Shown here: positions 1 to 6,886 of the stretch, in pieces
Numbering within the stretch: position 1 is the stretch's first letter
Layout: each line of letters starts with the position of its first letter
Assembly (NCBI RefSeq): GCF_018614035.1
Contig: NZ_JAGGPA010000014.1
Location: forward strand, 1 to 50,256
Length of the DNA stretch: 50,256 bases
DNA from: Streptomyces sp. ISL-96
GTDB taxonomy: Bacteria > Actinomycetota > Actinomycetes > Streptomycetales > Streptomycetaceae
Reading direction: 5' to 3'
Program-made: the position numbers and the translations under genes
The notes under the pieces: model-generated
The model's database searches: none
Told to the model about the DNA's origin: nothing
What the model saw: the letters and a program-made list of their open reading frames with translations, nothing else

Positions 1-2
1 GG

Positions 3-1430
3 CGCAAGCGAGCGCTGACGGGGGTGTCGTCGTCTCGGTGGGCGGGGGCGGTGACGAAGGCTTCGCATGATCAGTGGGCGTTGGCCCGGCGCTGCCAGGC
101 CGCGCACATCCGGGGTCTTGAGGCGGGGATCGGGATGCTTCGGCACCGCCTGTCACTGCCGGTGGGTGAGCGCGGCTCGAAGAAGGCGCCGGGAGGTTAC
201 CGGTCGCGGCGGGAGTGGCATGCGAAGTCCCGGCGCCTGGCCGCCTTGGAGGCCCGGCATACTGCCGCCGTCTCGGACTGGCGTGCGGGCCGGGTGCGGG
301 TGGTGCGGGGTGGCAAACGTCTGCTGCACACCCGCCACCATCTCGCCGATGCCCAGCTCACCGAGGCGCAGTGGCGGGAGCGTTGGGAGGCGGCGCGCTG
401 GTTCCTGTCGGCTGATGGTGAGTCGGGGAAGCGGTACGGCAACGAGACCATCCGCGTCAGCCCCGACGGCCAGGTGTCGATCAAGCTCCCGGCGCCGCTG
501 GCCGGGCTGGCGAATGCCCCGCACGGCCGGTACGTGCTCGCCGCGAAGGTGCGGTTCGCGCACCGGGGTACCGAGTGGGCTGATCGTGTTGAGGCGAACC
601 GGGCGGTCGCCTACCGCATCCACCACGACACCCAGCGCGGCCGCTGGTACCTGACAGCGTCCTGGCAGATCCCGCCCGCCCCCACGCTCCCGCTGGAGGC
701 GGCGCTCGCGCACGGGGTGATCGGTGTCGATACCAACGCCGACCATCTCGCCGCCTGGCGCCTCGATGTCCATGGCAACCCCATCGGCCGGCCCCGCCGC
801 TTCTTCTACGACCTGTCCGGCAACGCCCAGCACCGTGACGCGCAGGTACGTCACGCCCTGTCCCGGCTGCTGAACTGGGCGAAATCCTGCCAGGTGGCCG
901 CGATCGCGGTGGAGGACTTAGACTTCCAGGCGGAGAAGACCCGCGAGAAGCACGGACGCAAGCGCCGCTTCCGGCAGCTGATCTCCGGCATGCCCACCGG
1001 AAAGCTCCGCGCCCGCCTCACCTCCATGGCCGACCAAACAGCTATCGCCATCATCGCCGTCGACCCGGCCTACACCAGCAAGTGGGGCGCGCAGCACTGG
1101 CAGAAGCCCCTCACCAGCAAGGCACGTAAGACCACTCGCCACGACGCTGCCGCCGTGGCGATCGGAAGGCGCGCCCAAGGACACCCGGTCCGGCGACGGA
1201 CGGCACCGCCCCACAACGACCAGAGTGATCGTCGTGGGCATCGGACCGTCCAGGCCCCATCGGGCACCCTCGGGCGTGAGGAAACCCGCCCCCGCATTCC
1301 CGGACCACGGACACGATCCGTGCCGCCCGGACGCGGAGCGAACGCGGGAGACCAGAACGCCCAAAACCGTTCGGGGCGTTCGGCTGAGCATGCGTTCTGG
1401 CAACAGGACTCACTCCCGCTCAGTCTCTAG
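3..1430 (+). CDS. tnpB: TnpB-type RNA-guided nuclease/transposon accessory protein, 5' truncated by window edge
   Basis: The reading frame is open from base 3, and its first residues (RKRALTGVSSSRWAG) align with about residue 70 of the complete second copy. The start therefore lies outside the window; the GTG at 24 is internal. 475 residues are visible. RuvC-like motifs are present: GVDTNADHLAAW (Asp), AIAVEDLDF (Glu) and TRHDAAAVAIG (Asp). The segment PAYTSKWGAQHW sits where TnpB proteins normally have a CxxC zinc ribbon, but no cysteine pair is there. The last ~80 residues are Arg/Pro/Gln rich, poorly conserved between copies, and overlap the predicted guide RNA. In this family TnpB is a guide-RNA-dependent DNA nuclease that helps retain the element. 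The TAG stop lies inside the CTAG target duplication of the MITE. Confidence 0.85.
   Translation, partial: RKRALTGVSSSRWAGAVTKASHDQWALARRCQAAHIRGLEAGIGMLRHRLSLPVGERGSKKAPGGYRSRREWHAKSRRLAALEARHTAAVSDWRAGRVRVVRGGKRLLHTRHHLADAQLTEAQWRERWEAARWFLSADGESGKRYGNETIRVSPDGQVSIKLPAPLAGLANAPHGRYVLAAKVRFAHRGTEWADRVEANRAVAYRIHHDTQRGRWYLTASWQIPPAPTLPLEAALAHGVIGVDTNADHLAAWRLDVHGNPIGRPRRFFYDLSGNAQHRDAQVRHALSRLLNWAKSCQVAAIAVEDLDFQAEKTREKHGRKRRFRQLISGMPTGKLRARLTSMADQTAIAIIAVDPAYTSKWGAQHWQKPLTSKARKTTRHDAAAVAIGRRAQGHPVRRRTAPPHNDQSDRRGHRTVQAPSGTLGREETRPRIPGPRTRSVPPGRGANAGDQNAQNRSGRSAEHAFWQQDSLPLSL
1205..1430 (+). ncRNA. predicted TnpB omega (guide) RNA region, copy 1
   Basis: The 3' end of tnpB folds into stems that are conserved in copy 2 by compensatory change. 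Stem 1 is CCCAC 1210-1214 with GTGGG 1234-1238. Stem 2 is GAACGCC 1355-1361 with GGCGTTC 1375-1381, loop near CAAAACCGTTCGG. In copy 2 the same positions pair with different bases while the encoded amino acids change. TnpB guide RNAs are known to overlap the tnpB 3' end and run to the right element end. Exact ends are inferred. The MITE now separates this scaffold from the original flank. Confidence 0.55.
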
Positions 1431-1598
1431 GCCCGGACTTCGCGGGTCGCTGAAAAGGTTCGCCGCAGCGGCTCTTCGGCGTCCGAACCCGACCGGATCG
1501 GACCGGCATTGCGATCGCCGTTGCGGACCGGACTGAGCGGCGATCGGTCGTGACCAGTTGATCTTCACGATCGGGTGACCTGCGAAGTACGGGTCTAG
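1427..1598. mobile_element. MITE-like insertion flanked by CTAG duplications
   Basis: A 164-bp segment (1431-1594) without a credible gene lies between CTAG at 1427-1430 and CTAG at 1595-1598. It has terminal inverted repeats: GCCCGGACTTCGCGGGTCG at 1431-1449, and ACCCGTACTTCGCAGGTCA read on the minus strand from 1594, 15 of 19 matching. Removing the insert and one CTAG restores the sequence found uninterrupted in the second IS607 copy (TTTAGGAACGGT at 34591-34602). A CTAG target fits the YTAR preference known for some IS4/IS701-type DDE transposons. The mobilising family is an inference. Confidence 0.75.
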
Positions 1599-1674
1599 GA
1601 ACGGTACCCTCCACGTCTTGATCCAGACGACCGCGGGTACGGGTTGCCGCGCTGGAAGCTCGGGGGGATCACCA

Positions 1675-3387
1675 ATGACCGGGACCACCAACGACACGCA
1701 CGCTGAACCGCGCCTCCCAGGCGTACCTGGCCCGCCGATTAGCGCCACGACCACGCCCACCGCGCCCAAGTCGTCGTCCGTGCTGCGCAGCGGCGCCCTC
1801 ATGGCCGCGGGCTCGGTGGTCTCGCGCGCCACCGGGTTCGTACGGTCCGCGATCGTCGCGGCGGCCCTCGGTATCGGCCTGACCGCCGACGGCTACGCGG
1901 TCGGCAACTCCGTTCCCACCATTGTCTACATGCTGCTCCTCGGCGGCGCCCTCAACGCCGTCTTCGTACCCGAGCTGGTCAAGGCAGCCAAGGAGCACGA
2001 GGACGGCGGGGCCGCCTACACCGACCGGCTGCTCACCGTCTGCGTCGTGGCGCTGCTGCTGATCACCGCCGGGGCGGTGCTCGCGGCGCCCGCCATCGTC
2101 GCGGCGTACACCGACTACACGGACGCGCAGGCCACCATGACGGTCGCCTTCGCCCGCTACTGCCTGCCGCAGATCTTCTTCCTCGGGCTGTTCACGCTGC
2201 TCGGCCAGATCCTCAACGCGCGCGGCCGGTTCGGCGCGATGATGTGGACGCCCGTCCTCAACAACGCCGTCGTCATAGCGGTGTTCGCGCTCTACCTCGC
2301 GACGAGCACCCACGGAGCGCTCACCCCGGCGCAGACCGCCCTCCTCGGGTGGGGCACCACGGCCGGCATCGCCGTCCAGGCGCTCGCGCTCGTCCCCGCC
2401 CTGCGCGCGGCCCGTTTCCGGTGGCGGCCCCGGTTCGACTGGCGGGGCAGCGGACTGACCAGGCCGATGCGCGCGGCCGGCTGGCTCGTCCTGCTGGTCC
2501 TCACCAACCAGGCCGCGTACTGGGTCGTGACCCGGCTGGCCACGGCGGCGGGTCAGCGCGCGGCGGCCCAGGGCATCGACGGCGGCGTCGGCTTCAGCGC
2601 GTACAACAACGCCTACCTCCTGTGGGCCGTGCCGCACGGGATCGTGACCGTGTCGCTGGTCACCGCGCTGATGCCGCGCATGAGCGGGTCGGCGGCCGAC
2701 GGGGACAAGGCGGCCGTACGCCGCGACGTCTCGTACGCGCTGCGCACCAGCGCCGCCGCCGTCGTCCCGGCGGCCTGCGCGCTCCTCGCCCTGGCCCAGC
2801 CACTGATGGCGGTCGTCTTCCAGTACGGCAAAACCGGCGCCGACGACATCGCCGCGATGGCGGGCATCCTGATGGCCTTCGCGCCGGGCCTGGTCGCCTT
2901 CTCGGGCCAGTACGTCCTCTCCCGCGCCTTCTACGCGCTGCGCGACACCCGCACGCCCTTCCTCCTCAACCTGCTTATCGCCGGACTCAACGCGGGCCTG
3001 TCCACGGCCGCGTATCTGCTGCTGCCGGCGCGCTGGGCGGTGACGGGCATGGCGGGGGCGTACTCGCTGGCGCTCTGCGCGGGCTGGGCGCTCACGGCGT
3101 ACACCCTGCACCGCCGCCTGCGGACCCCGGCCGCCCCGGCCACGGGCCTCTGGCGCTCGTCCGCCGCCGCCGCGCAGGCCCGGCTGCTGACCGCCGCCGT
3201 ACCCGCCGCGACCCTCGGCCACCTCACGGCCGGATGGGCGGCCGGCGCGGGAGCCGTCGCCGGGGCGGCGGCGGGCTCGGCCGCGATCCTCGCGGTGTTC
3301 GCCGTACTGGCAAAGCCCCTGCGCCTCGCGGAAGTCGAAGCCCTGCTCGCCGGCTCGGCCCGGCGGCTGCGCCGGACGCGGCGATGA
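1675..3387 (+). CDS. murJ: MurJ/MviN-family lipid II flippase-like membrane protein
   Basis: This is a 570-residue polytopic protein. A ~45-residue Pro/Thr-rich cytoplasmic tail is followed by a MurJ-type first helix (MAAGSVVSRATGFVRSAIVA) and about a dozen more hydrophobic segments. The RATGFxR motif and charged residues inside the helices are typical of MurJ, which flips lipid-linked peptidoglycan precursors. The ATG at 1675 is chosen because GGGGGGA sits 4-9 bases upstream. Upstream in-frame codons back to 1618 lack a comparable ribosome site. Streptomycetes usually carry several MurJ/MOP paralogues, so this need not be the essential copy and could export another polyprenyl-linked substrate. 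The IS607 right end lies about 70 bp upstream, so the native promoter may have been displaced. Confidence 0.85.
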   Translation: MTGTTNDTHAEPRLPGVPGPPISATTTPTAPKSSSVLRSGALMAAGSVVSRATGFVRSAIVAAALGIGLTADGYAVGNSVPTIVYMLLLGGALNAVFVPELVKAAKEHEDGGAAYTDRLLTVCVVALLLITAGAVLAAPAIVAAYTDYTDAQATMTVAFARYCLPQIFFLGLFTLLGQILNARGRFGAMMWTPVLNNAVVIAVFALYLATSTHGALTPAQTALLGWGTTAGIAVQALALVPALRAARFRWRPRFDWRGSGLTRPMRAAGWLVLLVLTNQAAYWVVTRLATAAGQRAAAQGIDGGVGFSAYNNAYLLWAVPHGIVTVSLVTALMPRMSGSAADGDKAAVRRDVSYALRTSAAAVVPAACALLALAQPLMAVVFQYGKTGADDIAAMAGILMAFAPGLVAFSGQYVLSRAFYALRDTRTPFLLNLLIAGLNAGLSTAAYLLLPARWAVTGMAGAYSLALCAGWALTAYTLHRRLRTPAAPATGLWRSSAAAAQARLLTAAVPAATLGHLTAGWAAGAGAVAGAAAGSAAILAVFAVLAKPLRLAEVEALLAGSARRLRRTRR

Positions 3388-3418
3388 ACGGCCCGGCCGT
3401 ATCGAGCCGGCCTGTGGG

Positions 3419-3688
3419 CTAGCGGAGTCCGTCCACGAAGGCTCGCCAGGCGTCCGCTCCTACGACCAGGACGGGGCCGGTCGGATTCTTGCTGTCGCGG
3501 ACCGGGACGGCGCCGACGGGGCAGCCGTCGGCAACCTCGACGCAGTCGCCACCGGTGTTTCCGCTGTACGACGACTTACGCCAGGCCGCGCCGCCAGTCA
3601 CCGTGCACTCGACGCATTCGCCGCCGGTGCTTCCGCTGTAGCTGGACTTACGCCACCGCGCGTTCTTCAGGTCGGGACGGGTCTCCAT
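3419..3688 (-). CDS. DUF397 protein with two tandem DUF397 motifs
   Basis: This is an 89-residue protein with the DUF397 signature W-RKSSYSG twice: ARWRKSSYSGSTGGECVE, then AAWRKSSYSGNTGGDCVE. The second is followed by the usual VRDSKNPTGPVLVV and a C-terminal W-x-A-F. One complete domain is thus preceded by a duplicated N-terminal half. DUF397 proteins are small actinomycete partners of XRE/WhiJ-type regulators. The start lies inside the 3' end of the upstream XRE gene (41-bp overlap), indicating translational coupling. It may act as an antagonist or co-regulator; its molecular role is not established. Confidence 0.85.
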   Translation of the reverse strand: METRPDLKNARWRKSSYSGSTGGECVECTVTGGAAWRKSSYSGNTGGDCVEVADGCPVGAVPVRDSKNPTGPVLVVGADAWRAFVDGLR

Positions 3689-4496
3689 AACGCTCCTCCA
3701 TCACGCGGGTGATCAGTGCCGCCGAATCCTCAACGGAGAGGGCGGCGGCCTGCAAGTGAGCGTAACGGAGCGCGGCTTCCCTGACGGTCTCGGGGTTGGC
3801 GGTCATATGGCCGGAGATGAGGTCCTCTGTGTAGATGATGTCCGGGTCGTCTTCGAAGCGCATGGTGGTGAAAGAGCCATCCAGGCTGGTGTGTTCACCA
3901 GCCGCGAAGGGCAGCACCTGGATGCGCATCCACCGATGTCCGACGAACTCCAACAGGCGTGCCAGTTGCCTCCGCATGACCTCGCGGCCGCCGATCGGCC
4001 TGTGCAGCACAGCCTCGTCCAGGATCGCCCAGGCGAGCGGCGGGCGTTCCCGATCCAAGATGCGTTGGCGCTCCATCCGTGCGGCGACCAGGCCTTGGAG
4101 GTCGCCCGGCATACCGGTGGCCAGCACCGCCCGCGCGTACTCCTCCGTCTGCAACAGTCCGTACACCAACTGCGCCTGGTACGTCGAGATGTACGCGGCG
4201 CGTGACTCCATCTCCGCATACGGCTGGAACCAGGTCGGCAGTTGGCTGCGCAGGACCAAACCGACCAGCCGCGAGAAGATCCCGTCCGTGCCCAGTGCCG
4301 CGTCCACGCGCTCCGAGAAATCGCGGGTGGGTACTTTCTTCGTGGTCTCGATCTGGCCGACCAGGGAGCCCGTGCAGAAGATGATGTCGCCGAGCTGGCC
4401 CTGCTTGAGGCCGTGGGCCTCTCTCTGGCGGCGAAGCTCCCAGCCGTAGTAGTCCAACGGGGAAGCGCTGGGGTCGAGTGAGTGGACGTTGGCCAC
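3648..4496 (-). CDS. XRE-family regulator with DUF5753 (WhiJ-like)
   Basis: This is a 282-residue protein. The N-terminal helix-turn-helix has the form YYGWELRRQREAHGLKQGQL then IIFCTGSLVGQIETTKKVPT. The DUF5753 region follows (FQPYAEMESRAAYISTYQAQ, VYGLLQTEEYARAVL, WAILDEAVLHRPIGG, IQVLPFAAGEHTSLDGSFTT). The GTG at 4496 is chosen because GGAGGT precedes it by 7 bases. The frame stays open to 4853, but that extension shows no family similarity and runs under the divergent ATPase gene. It forms an operon with the DUF397 gene and is divergent from an RsbW-like ATPase, a classic Streptomyces arrangement linked to development and antibiotic regulation. Confidence 0.85.
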   Translation of the reverse strand: MANVHSLDPSASPLDYYGWELRRQREAHGLKQGQLGDIIFCTGSLVGQIETTKKVPTRDFSERVDAALGTDGIFSRLVGLVLRSQLPTWFQPYAEMESRAAYISTYQAQLVYGLLQTEEYARAVLATGMPGDLQGLVAARMERQRILDRERPPLAWAILDEAVLHRPIGGREVMRRQLARLLEFVGHRWMRIQVLPFAAGEHTSLDGSFTTMRFEDDPDIIYTEDLISGHMTANPETVREAALRYAHLQAAALSVEDSAALITRVMEERYGDPSRPEERAVA

Positions 4497-4539
4497 GGCG
4501 GGCACCTCCGGCCTGCAACGCCTCGCGGCGTTCGGTTCT

Positions 4540-4557
4540 TTACGTAGCCGAGCGTAA
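4540..4557. promoter_or_regulatory. inverted repeat in XRE/ATPase divergent promoter
   Basis: TTACG (4540-4544) and CGTAA (4553-4557) flank an 8-base spacer, in the 84-bp gap between the two divergent genes. The flanks extend partly as GGTT and ACC. Its position suggests an operator for the XRE regulator. CAGGCT at 4569-4574 could be the -10 of the + strand gene and would give a nearly leaderless transcript. Confidence 0.4.
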
Positions 4558-4580
4558 CCGTACCGTCGCAGGCTGGTGGC

Positions 4581-5012
4581 ATGAATCACACAACCGATCC
4601 GCAGGCGCCGGACGTTGGGGCGGGATACCGTGCCGAAATCGCCATGGGCGAGCACTCGGCGAGGCATCTGCGCCGCATTCTGCGTGTGTACCTCACCGGC
4701 TGGGACCTGCTCGATGTGGCCGACGCGGCCGAGCTTGCGCTGACCGAGCTGATCGCGAATGTCGTACGGCATGTCCCCAGCCGCCGCTGCCGCACCTGCA
4801 TCCTGCTCCAGCCGGGTGGCGTGCGCGTGGAGGTCGCCGACGACTGTCCCCACCTACCCGCGCCGGCCGCCCGGGACGAACTCGCCGAGGGCGGGCGGGG
4901 GCTGCTTCTGGTCGATGCGGTCACCGACAGGTGGGGTGTGGAGCCGCACCCCGGCGGGGGCGGCAAGACGGTGTGGTTCGAGTGCGTGGCCAAGGTGGCC
5001 GACGCGCGGTAG
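4581..5012 (+). CDS. RsbW-like ATP-binding protein (HATPase_c_2)
   Basis: This 143-residue single-domain GHKL ATPase shows the N box ELALTELIANVVRH, G1 box VRVEVADDCP, and G2-like GGRGLLLVDAVTDRWGV followed by GKTVWFE. This is the anti-sigma/serine kinase fold that is abundant in streptomycetes. Members typically bind or phosphorylate anti-anti-sigma partners, and many sit beside XRE/DUF397 pairs as here. No transmembrane segment is seen. The ATG at 4581 directly follows a possible -10, so a leaderless or very short leader is likely. The sigma-factor partner is not in the window. Confidence 0.85.
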   Translation: MNHTTDPQAPDVGAGYRAEIAMGEHSARHLRRILRVYLTGWDLLDVADAAELALTELIANVVRHVPSRRCRTCILLQPGGVRVEVADDCPHLPAPAARDELAEGGRGLLLVDAVTDRWGVEPHPGGGGKTVWFECVAKVADAR

Positions 5013-5021
5013 GCGGCCCGC

Positions 5022-5846
5022 TCAGTGTCCGGCGGCGAACTCCGCGAGTACCGCGTCCGTGAACGGCGGCCACACCTCGGCCGCCCACGGGCCGAACGCC
5101 CGGTCCGTCAGGGCCACGCACGCCAGGCCCGCGTCCGGGTCCACCCACAGGAACGTACCGGACTGGCCGAAGTGCCCGAAGGCGCGCGGTGAGGACGAAC
5201 TGCCCGTCCAGTGAGGGGACTTGGAGTCGCGGATCTCGAATCCGAGGCCCCAGTCGTTCGGGTTCTGGTGGCCGTATCCGGGCAGTACGCCCTTCAGCCC
5301 CGGATGGACGACGGCGGTGGCCTCGGCGACCGTGCGCGGGTCCAGCAGGCGCGGCGCCTGGAGCTCGGCGGCGAATCGCGCCAGGTCGTCGACGGTCGAG
5401 ACGCCGTCCTTGGCGGGCGAGCCGTCCAGCGAGGTGGCCGCCATGCCCAGCGGTTCGAGCACCGCCTGGCGCAGATAGTCGGCGAAGAGAATGTCCGTCG
5501 CCTTCGCGATGTGGTCGCCGAGGACCTCGAAGCCCGCGTTCGAGTAGAGCCTGCGCTCGCCGGGCGGCGCCATCACGCGGTGCTCGTCGAAGGCGAGACC
5601 GCTGGTGTGGGCGAGGAGGTGGCGGACCGTGGACCCGGCGGGACCGGCCGGCTCGTCGAGTTCGACGGCCCCCTCCTCGTACGCGACGAGCGCGGCATAC
5701 GCGGCGAGCGGCTTGGTGACCGACGCCAGTGGGAAGCGATGCCCGGCCGGGCCGTGGGCGAACGCGACGGTGCCGTCCGCCCGTACGACGGCGGCAGCCG
5801 GGGTGGGTACCGGCCAGTTCTCGATCAGCGACGCCAGGCTCTGCAT
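5022..5846 (-). CDS. serine hydrolase of the beta-lactamase/PBP fold
   Basis: This 274-residue protein has the class C-like catalytic motifs SVTK (S42-K45) and YSN (Y100-N102), and a late HFGQSG segment in the KTG position. The family includes esterases, D-aminopeptidases and beta-lactamases; the substrate cannot be read from sequence. No signal peptide is evident, because the N-terminus MQSLASLIENWPVPTPAAAV is not hydrophobic enough, so it is probably cytoplasmic. It runs tail to tail with the ATPase gene (9-bp gap) and lies 19 bp downstream of a GNAT gene on the same strand, with which it may be co-transcribed. Confidence 0.8.
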   Translation of the reverse strand: MQSLASLIENWPVPTPAAAVVRADGTVAFAHGPAGHRFPLASVTKPLAAYAALVAYEEGAVELDEPAGPAGSTVRHLLAHTSGLAFDEHRVMAPPGERRLYSNAGFEVLGDHIAKATDILFADYLRQAVLEPLGMAATSLDGSPAKDGVSTVDDLARFAAELQAPRLLDPRTVAEATAVVHPGLKGVLPGYGHQNPNDWGLGFEIRDSKSPHWTGSSSSPRAFGHFGQSGTFLWVDPDAGLACVALTDRAFGPWAAEVWPPFTDAVLAEFAAGH

Positions 5847-5865
5847 GCGTACGAGCGTAAAGGCT

Positions 5866-6336
5866 CTAGAGGTTCAGCCGCATCCAGGGGTCGGGCTTGC
5901 GTATGAAGCCCATCGAGGCGTAGAGCGGCTCCGCCTCGGCGGACGCGGTGAGGTCGACGCTCACCACGCCCCGCCCGCGGAACCAGTCGAGCAGCGCCTC
6001 CATGCACGCGCGGGCGTGACCGCGGCGGCGCTGATCCGGGTCGGTGGCGACGCTGAACACGTAACCGATCGCGCCGTGCGGATTGCCGGAGCGCCCGATG
6101 CGGTACTCGACCGAGCCGACGACGAGCGCGGCCAGCGCGCCGGGCCGGTCGGGGTGGTCGACGACGAACGCGGCGAAGCCGTCGCCCTGCTCGGCGAGCT
6201 TCTTGCGCAGGACCGGGATGGACTCGGCGTGCCAGTCGGTGGACGTATCGGTGGTGAAGACGGAGTCGATCATCACTTGACGCAGGCGGATCAGTTCCGC
6301 GGCGTCGGAGGCGTGGGCGCGGCGTGCGGGGCTCAT
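5866..6336 (-). CDS. GNAT family N-acetyltransferase
   Basis: This 156-residue protein has a GNAT core: SVATDPDQRRRGHARACMEA (acetyl-CoA pyrophosphate loop, RRRGHA) and a late EPLYASMGF motif. GNAT enzymes transfer an acetyl group from acetyl-CoA to an amine; the acceptor is unknown. The ATG at 6336 (MSPARRAHASDAAEL) gives the standard domain length. The open frame continues to 7233 but that part is antisense to the MerR and aldo-keto reductase genes. It lies directly upstream of the serine hydrolase on the same strand and divergent from merR. Confidence 0.85.
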   Translation of the reverse strand: MSPARRAHASDAAELIRLRQVMIDSVFTTDTSTDWHAESIPVLRKKLAEQGDGFAAFVVDHPDRPGALAALVVGSVEYRIGRSGNPHGAIGYVFSVATDPDQRRRGHARACMEALLDWFRGRGVVSVDLTASAEAEPLYASMGFIRKPDPWMRLNL

Positions 6337-6385
6337 GACGCCGGAGGCTAGCCAGTCCGGTCGCGAAATATCTTCCCGTTTACGG

Positions 6386-6416
6386 TTGCTTGGAGTGCAC
6401 TCCAAGGTCCTAGCGT
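6386..6416 (+). promoter_or_regulatory. MerR-type promoter with 18-bp perfect palindrome
   Basis: The perfect palindrome CTTGGAGTGCACTCCAAG (6389-6406) lies between TTGCTT (-35, 6386-6391) and TAGCGT (-10, 6411-6416). The spacer is 19 bp. An over-long spacer carrying the dyad is the hallmark of MerR-controlled promoters. Transcription would start at about the ATG at 6424, giving a leaderless merR mRNA. Confidence 0.7.
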
Positions 6417-6423
6417 GGAGCCC

Positions 6424-6879
6424 ATGACCGTGACGGAAACCCCACCCGCACGCACCGATTCCTGCGCCGCCCGACCCCGGCCGCACCCGCGCCCGGAAGG
6501 CCGGGACCACTACACGATCAGCGAGGTCGCGGCGCACACCGGGCTCACGGCGTACACCCTGCGCTGGTACGAGCGGATCGGGCTGATGCCGCACGTCGAC
6601 CGCTCGCACACCGGCCAGCGGCGCTTTCGCAACAGCGACCTGGACTGGCTGGCCTTCGTCGGCAAGCTGCGGCTGACCGGGATGCCGGTCGCGGACATGG
6701 TGAGGTACGCCGAACTGCTGCGGGAGGGCGAGCACACCTTCGAGGAGCGGCAGGAGCTGCTGGAGTCGACGCGCCGGGACGTGTGCGCGCGCATCGCCGA
6801 GCTCCAGGACACGCTCGCCGTGCTGGACCACAAGATCGACTTTTACGCGGACGCCCGGCGGGCGTCGGAGAGGGTCTGA
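6424..6879 (+). CDS. MerR-family transcriptional regulator
   Basis: This 151-residue protein has a Pro-rich N-terminal tail of ~28 residues. The MerR winged helix follows: YTISEVAAHTGLTAYTLRWY, then ERIGLMPHVDRSHTGQRRF. A dimerisation coiled coil (ERQELLESTRRDVCARIAEL) ends the protein. There is no metal-binding Cys cluster at the C-terminus, which suggests an organic or redox/electrophile signal rather than a metal. The start at 6424 fits a leaderless transcript from the palindromic promoter; a GTG at 6415 is less likely. The next gene, an aldo-keto reductase, begins 7 bp after the stop, so the pair is almost certainly one self-regulated operon. Confidence 0.88.
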   Translation: MTVTETPPARTDSCAARPRPHPRPEGRDHYTISEVAAHTGLTAYTLRWYERIGLMPHVDRSHTGQRRFRNSDLDWLAFVGKLRLTGMPVADMVRYAELLREGEHTFEERQELLESTRRDVCARIAELQDTLAVLDHKIDFYADARRASERV

Positions 6880-6886
6880 AACCCAC

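Larger units (their letters stand above)
1..1605 (+). mobile_element. IS607-type element, copy 1, left part outside window
   Basis: Visible are most of a tnpB gene and the right end of the element. The right boundary comes from comparison with the second copy at 32.3-34.6 kb. Once the MITE at 1427-1598 is removed, both copies read through the tnpB stop into GGAACGGT and then diverge (after 1605 here, after 34602 there). Any serine recombinase tnpA would lie left of the window. The element ends about 70 bp before the murJ start. Confidence 0.75.

Noticed and set aside
1669..3222. 517-codon minus-strand frame over murJ
   Set aside because: Highly charged Arg/Gly-rich translation with no membrane segments or motifs; murJ on the plus strand is clear.
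4497..4853. N-terminal extension of the XRE gene to 4853
   Set aside because: It runs through the divergent ATPase gene and lacks family similarity; a strong ribosome site supports GTG 4496.
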